DNA from: JdFR-22 sp046537735
GTDB taxonomy: Archaea; Halobacteriota; Archaeoglobi; Archaeoglobales; Archaeoglobaceae
Reading direction: 5' to 3'
Length of the DNA: 7,792 bases
NCBI GenBank assembly: GCA_046537735.1
Contig: JBKHKH010000092.1
Span: 1-7,792 of the forward strand
The position numbers were made by a program, and so were the translations under genes. Positions 4,962 through 7,792 of this stretch are shown here, in pieces. The number at the start of each line of letters is the position of its first letter. Positions within the stretch are counted from its first letter, which is position 1. Under the pieces are notes generated by a model, which was not told where the DNA came from, made no database searches, and worked only from the letters and a program-made list of their open reading frames with translations.

Positions 4962-6155
4962 GTGTCTCTGTGTGCCAGGTGTAAAGGGAATCTCCTGTGT
5001 GGAAGAATAAAGTGTCCTCTACTGGAGAAGTTCAAATTTTTGTCCACCTATTCGGACATATCGGGCGAGCTGGAGAAACCCACGCCCCCCTCGGTTTTTG
5101 TGGGTAGAATGGGATACCCCAAAGTCTACATAGGTCCTCTGATGACCCTCTCAGATTTGGAGCAGCCGGAGTACATGGACTCTCCCTGGATGTGGTCCGG
5201 AAAGAACATTGAAGACGTAATAAGCCTCCGCTCTTCCCTCCTGCGAGGGGTGAAGAGGGTGGAAGTGAACAGTAACGACCAGAGCAACGATTATTACCTG
5301 GTCAATCTGCAGGAAGCGGCTGCCTCTACTACTCACATGGATCTGGAGACTGAAGTTCAGAAAGTGATCAAAAGACCTGTCTTCGACGATGTGATGCAGC
5401 CCATGGGCGTGACGGGCCACATAGACAGCTTCAAATTCCTGCAGGACCCCAAGATCCCTCACAAGGTGGAGAAAATCTACTACGATGATCTGAATGCTAC
5501 CAGCTCGGTTAAACAGCTGTTCGATTCCGGCTTCAATACCTACTATCTCCAGCGAATCTTCTCGGTGGGGATGATGGGCGAGCAGTCCAGAAGGAAGCTG
5601 GTGCCCACCAGATGGAGCATAACTGCTGTTCACGACATTCTGGGTGAGGAGCTGAAGAAAGAAGTGCAGGACTTTCCCTCTATTGACAGCTGTATGCTCT
5701 TCAGGTTCCAGCACTTCGGCAACCACTTTGAAGTTATCCTGACCCCCGGAAACTACTCCTTCGAGCTGGCAGAGATATGGATGGGCGAGAGCTTCTGGAA
5801 TCCGGAATCGACATACGTGGGTTACGATAGAGAGGACATAATGAAGAAAAAGGATTACTCCACCCTATCCGGTGGATACTATGCCGCTAGACTTCCTGTA
5901 CTGGAGTACATGAAGAAGAAGAGAAGAAAAGCGTCTATCACAGTTCTGAGGGAAATAAGACCGGAATATTATGCTCCCCTCGGTGTTTGGGTGGTCGAAG
6001 AGGGAGCGAGAAAGGCTATGAATACCACACCAGAAGTTTTTGAATCCTACCAGAGTGCACTGGAAAGTGCTGCACAGTACCTGAGAACGCCCAGAGAGAA
6101 GTGGCTTCATCACCTTGGATCAGGTTATCAGTCATCGTTAGCTCAATTTGTTTAA
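4962..6155 (+). CDS. nreA: Nre-family archaeal DNA repair protein (NreA-like)
   Basis: Nre proteins are archaea-specific; in Haloferax volcanii NreA is needed for resistance to mitomycin C and acts with the sliding clamp PCNA. The 397-residue protein has the family's N-terminal zinc-type motif C4-x2-C7-x5-C13-x4-C18 followed by P, then GRMGYPKVYIGP at 48-59, DSPWMW at 73-78, LVPTRWSITAVHD at 213-225, and GGYYAARLPVLEYM at 304-317. The last eight residues, QSSLAQFV, fit a PCNA-interacting peptide (Q-x-x-L-x-x-F), typical of the NreA branch. The GTG at 4962 is the only start after the upstream in-frame TAG (4935-4937) and puts the zinc motif at residue 4. No Shine-Dalgarno site is seen. The promoter is either a weak T-rich element near 4930-4946 or the TATA box at 4747. 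The catalytic activity, if any, is not known to me. Confidence 0.93.
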   Translation: MSLCARCKGNLLCGRIKCPLLEKFKFLSTYSDISGELEKPTPPSVFVGRMGYPKVYIGPLMTLSDLEQPEYMDSPWMWSGKNIEDVISLRSSLLRGVKRVEVNSNDQSNDYYLVNLQEAAASTTHMDLETEVQKVIKRPVFDDVMQPMGVTGHIDSFKFLQDPKIPHKVEKIYYDDLNATSSVKQLFDSGFNTYYLQRIFSVGMMGEQSRRKLVPTRWSITAVHDILGEELKKEVQDFPSIDSCMLFRFQHFGNHFEVILTPGNYSFELAEIWMGESFWNPESTYVGYDREDIMKKKDYSTLSGGYYAARLPVLEYMKKKRRKASITVLREIRPEYYAPLGVWVVEEGARKAMNTTPEVFESYQSALESAAQYLRTPREKWLHHLGSGYQSSLAQFV

Positions 6156-6266
6156 GAAAATTGGTTTTCGATCCCGTTAGGATTAGCTGTAATCGGTTCG
6201 AATTGTCTTTCATCTGTGAACATCTGTCAAATTATAACCATAGTAATACCAATAATATCCACAAGG

Positions 6267-6277
6267 TATAATATATT
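6267..6277 (+). promoter_or_regulatory. TATA box of the 85-aa membrane protein gene
   Basis: TATAATATATT lies 40-50 bases before the ATG at 6317 and predicts a start near 6297, leaving a leader of about 20 bases that contains the Shine-Dalgarno site GGAGAGGTG (6301-6309). The rest of the 6156-6266 gap shows nothing clear. Confidence 0.55.
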
Positions 6278-6316
6278 CAAATAAAAGATTGTAGAGTGAA
6301 GGAGAGGTGTGTGGAA

Positions 6317-6574
6317 ATGAAGATGGTCTTATTGCTATTTAGCCTACTGATAGTAGGAATAATAGCGACAGTAACCGGAGCCGGAACTCTTGTTCAATTT
6401 AATGAAAATAAGCTAACAGATGATACCTCCGTAGAGAGCTCTGTCGATCTATCATATCTCTTCAGTTCTACAGGTGGGGGTATCACAACTCTTGCCAGTT
6501 CTATTGGACTTATGTTGATCCTGCTGGTCTTCTGCCTGGGCTTACTGGTCTTTTGCTCAGTGCACAGGCCATGA
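6317..6574 (+). CDS. Small two-helix membrane protein, unknown function
   Basis: An 85-residue protein that I do not recognise. Residues 3-22 are strongly hydrophobic (MVLLLFSLLIVGIIATV) and may be a membrane helix or signal sequence. Residues 24-58 form a polar, partly acidic loop. Residues 60-81 form a second helix rich in L, I and V with two cysteines, and the tail is SVHRP. I chose the ATG at 6317 because GGAGAGGTG lies seven bases before it; an in-frame GTG at 6296 would add seven residues upstream of that site. It has its own promoter and converges with the 96-aa gene. The strong ribosome site, TATA box and hydrophobic pattern support a real gene, but no function can be read from it. 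Confidence 0.65.
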   Translation: MKMVLLLFSLLIVGIIATVTGAGTLVQFNENKLTDDTSVESSVDLSYLFSSTGGGITTLASSIGLMLILLVFCLGLLVFCSVHRP

Positions 6575-6580
6575 GCCATT

Positions 6581-6597
6581 CAGAGTTGTTCGCTCTG
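6581..6597. terminator. Possible bidirectional terminator hairpin
   Basis: CAGAG-TTGTTCG-CTCTG forms a 5-bp hairpin in the 26-base gap between the two convergent small membrane protein genes. No long T tract accompanies it, so the call is weak. Confidence 0.25.
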
Positions 6598-6600
6598 GTA

Positions 6601-6891
6601 TCATTTGAGTCGTTCATTAAGTTGTAGGTCTTTGTCCGAATTATAAGGTAGATCAGTGCTGTAAAAAGGCTTATTTGACATCATGACCTTGTAAGATGCA
6701 GCAATGACTAATAAGATAGCCAAATAGAACAGGAATATCACTAGGATCTCTGAAGACTCATTAAGAGCTTTGTGCAGAAAATTATAGCCAATCGATACTC
6801 CAATAAATCCCGTAAAACATATGAAGAAAGCTAGCACCAGTTTACTCAGATATCCGAGCACAGCCGTTACAGTAGCTAAGTTAGGGGACAC
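6601..6891 (-). CDS. Small two-helix membrane protein, unknown function
   Basis: A 96-residue protein with two clear membrane helices, about residues 11-37 and 49-70, joined by the short loop LHKALNESSE, and a polar C-terminal tail of about 26 residues with basic residues after helix 2. I do not recognise a family. The start is GTG at 6891: a perfect ATATATATA box is centred 27 bases upstream on the minus strand, which fits a leaderless transcript starting at the GTG. The frame stays open 43 codons further upstream but has no ATG, GTG or TTG there. The gene is divergent from the pilin-like gene and convergent with the 85-aa gene. Confidence 0.65.
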   Translation of the reverse strand: MSPNLATVTAVLGYLSKLVLAFFICFTGFIGVSIGYNFLHKALNESSEILVIFLFYLAILLVIAASYKVMMSNKPFYSTDLPYNSDKDLQLNERLK

Positions 6892-6913
6892 AATGTAAAT
6901 TATTTTGCTGGGG

Positions 6914-6922
6914 ATATATATA
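6914..6922 (-). promoter_or_regulatory. TATA box of the 96-aa membrane protein gene
   Basis: ATATATATA is centred 27 bases before the GTG at 6891 on the minus strand, the expected distance for a leaderless archaeal transcript. It decides the start codon chosen for that gene. Confidence 0.6.
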
Positions 6923-7067
6923 GTTGTTCTAATTTTTGATGATGACCAGATAAATGTTCCCAGGTTCTCCTGTTCATTGTCAGAGTAATTGCCAGCAGAC
7001 TTATCGCTGGGATCACTATTTTACATAAAATAGCATAAAAATGTGGCATTATTATTATTATAATAAA

Positions 7068-7075
7068 GTTTATTA
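7068..7075 (+). promoter_or_regulatory. TATA-like box of the pilin-like gene
   Basis: GTTTATTA is centred about 26 bases before the ATG at 7097, suggesting a leaderless transcript. A perfect 12-bp palindrome, TTATTATAATAA (7055-7066), lies directly upstream and could be an operator or an alternative TATA element. Confidence 0.4.
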
Positions 7076-7096
7076 GTAGTAGTGCATACATAAGTT

Positions 7097-7792
7097 ATGG
7101 ACGATCAGGGAAAGATAAGCCTGGATATGCTGATCGGCATATCCATATTCCTCACCACATTCATTTTTATAGCTCAATTTTTACCCTCGGTGTTTGCTGG
7201 GCCCAGAGAGGAGGTATCTCTGGGTCATGAAGCATATAAGGTCGCTGTCCTCTTAAGTGAGAACGAAGGGGATTGGAGCAACGGGACAGTTAATGGAACA
7301 GGATGGGAGAATCACTGGAGCGATCCCAATGTCAGGTTTTTACCCGGACTTGCCAGTGAGACCAATTGCCTGAACTACGCCAAGATCAGAGCTCTTAAGA
7401 GCGCCTGCTCCCAGAACTACACCAGAGTGGAGGAGATGCTGGGTTTGAAGACCCCACTGAGCGATTATGATTTTCATATATCACTGGAAAAACTCAGTTC
7501 CAAGCCTTATGACCGGGTTTACTCCCTTAACAGCAGTGGGGGAAAGGTGCTTGATGTAGGCAAACCCATCCCATCCACCCAGGTAGTGAGGTATGAGAGG
7601 CTGGTGTGGCTGGAAGAATTTGACGGGCTAGTGAACGCTACCAGGGTAAAGAAAGTTCCCAGTACCAAAAATTATGATGTTACGATAAATGCACCGCTTG
7701 ATGAATTCATTGTAGATATTTCTGAGGCAGAGTACAATAATGCAAGCGCGACAATGTTCCTTGAAGTTAAAGTAGATGGCAACAAGGTTTTC
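7097..7792 (+). CDS. Secreted pilin-like protein with class III signal, probably glycosylated (3' partial)
   Basis: The frame is open from ATG 7097 to the window end, giving the first 232 residues. The N-terminus MDDQGKISLDMLIGISIFL leads into an unbroken hydrophobic helix to about residue 34. A short charged start, Q-G-K-I-S-L-D and a long helix is the pattern of archaeal class III signal peptides, cut by an EppA-type or archaellum-type prepilin peptidase just before the helix. The rest is extracellular-looking, with six N-glycosylation sequons (N62, N66, N107, N145, N180, N215) and two cysteines (C91, C104) that could pair. It is much larger than a simple pilin subunit so far, and resembles the larger pilin-like proteins of euryarchaeal pilus or secretion clusters. 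The exact family is uncertain. Confidence 0.75.
   Translation, partial: MDDQGKISLDMLIGISIFLTTFIFIAQFLPSVFAGPREEVSLGHEAYKVAVLLSENEGDWSNGTVNGTGWENHWSDPNVRFLPGLASETNCLNYAKIRALKSACSQNYTRVEEMLGLKTPLSDYDFHISLEKLSSKPYDRVYSLNSSGGKVLDVGKPIPSTQVVRYERLVWLEEFDGLVNATRVKKVPSTKNYDVTINAPLDEFIVDISEAEYNNASATMFLEVKVDGNKVF

Noticed and set aside
5151..5726. 191-codon open frame on the minus strand inside nreA
   Set aside because: It lies wholly opposite a conserved gene, has a histidine-rich composition typical of an antisense shadow, and has no promoter or ribosome site of its own.
6195..6204. GGTTCGAATT resembling a tRNA T-loop, possible att site copy
   Set aside because: The flanking bases do not form the T stem and there is no match to the tRNA-Glu 3' end, so it is most likely chance.
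6900..7091. 63-codon minus-strand open frame with a hydrophobic start
   Set aside because: It overlaps the promoter regions of both flanking genes, is built from AT-rich repeats (runs of ATT) and would start five bases from the divergent pilin-like gene.

Overview
The window looks like a piece of a euryarchaeal chromosome. It carries an archaeal-type S-adenosylmethionine synthetase, a CTP-type riboflavin kinase fused to a winged-helix domain, an Nre-family DNA repair protein and a class III (pilin-like) signal sequence. Promoters have archaeal TATA boxes, several about 25-28 bases from the start codon (leaderless type), and Shine-Dalgarno sites are of the GAGGTGA/GTGATC type. I cannot name the genus. 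An intronless tRNA-Glu(CTC) lacks an encoded CCA.

Left part (1-980): a gene-poor, decayed stretch around tRNA-Glu. It holds the C-terminal end of a broken ISAzo13-type transposase (minus strand), a serine-recombinase-like fragment just beyond the tRNA 3' end, a short orphan coding-like fragment on the other side of the tRNA, and an 84-bp inverted-repeat element with a very G/T-rich interior. It reads as an old integration site at a tRNA gene.

Central part (981-6155): conserved housekeeping genes. argC (arginine or lysine biosynthesis, minus strand) diverges from ribK-ribB, a translationally coupled pair for riboflavin and FMN synthesis. The ribK product is of the bifunctional RbkR type, and a 16-bp palindrome lies exactly between the ribK TATA box and its expected transcription start, a good candidate for its own operator. 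The SAM synthetase gene mat follows with its own promoter and ends in a hairpin plus T-tract terminator. A 256-base gap before nreA holds a strong TATA box followed by a series of hairpins, two of them near perfect, which suggests a structured leader or a small RNA. nreA encodes a zinc-motif DNA repair protein with a C-terminal PCNA-binding motif.

Right part (6156-7792): surface and membrane functions. An 85-aa two-helix membrane protein (plus) converges with a 96-aa two-helix membrane protein (minus). The latter lies back to back with a larger pilin-like, probably glycosylated secreted protein that runs off the right edge. This is probably the beginning of a pilus or secretion-related cluster, but no ATPase or membrane platform gene is visible here.
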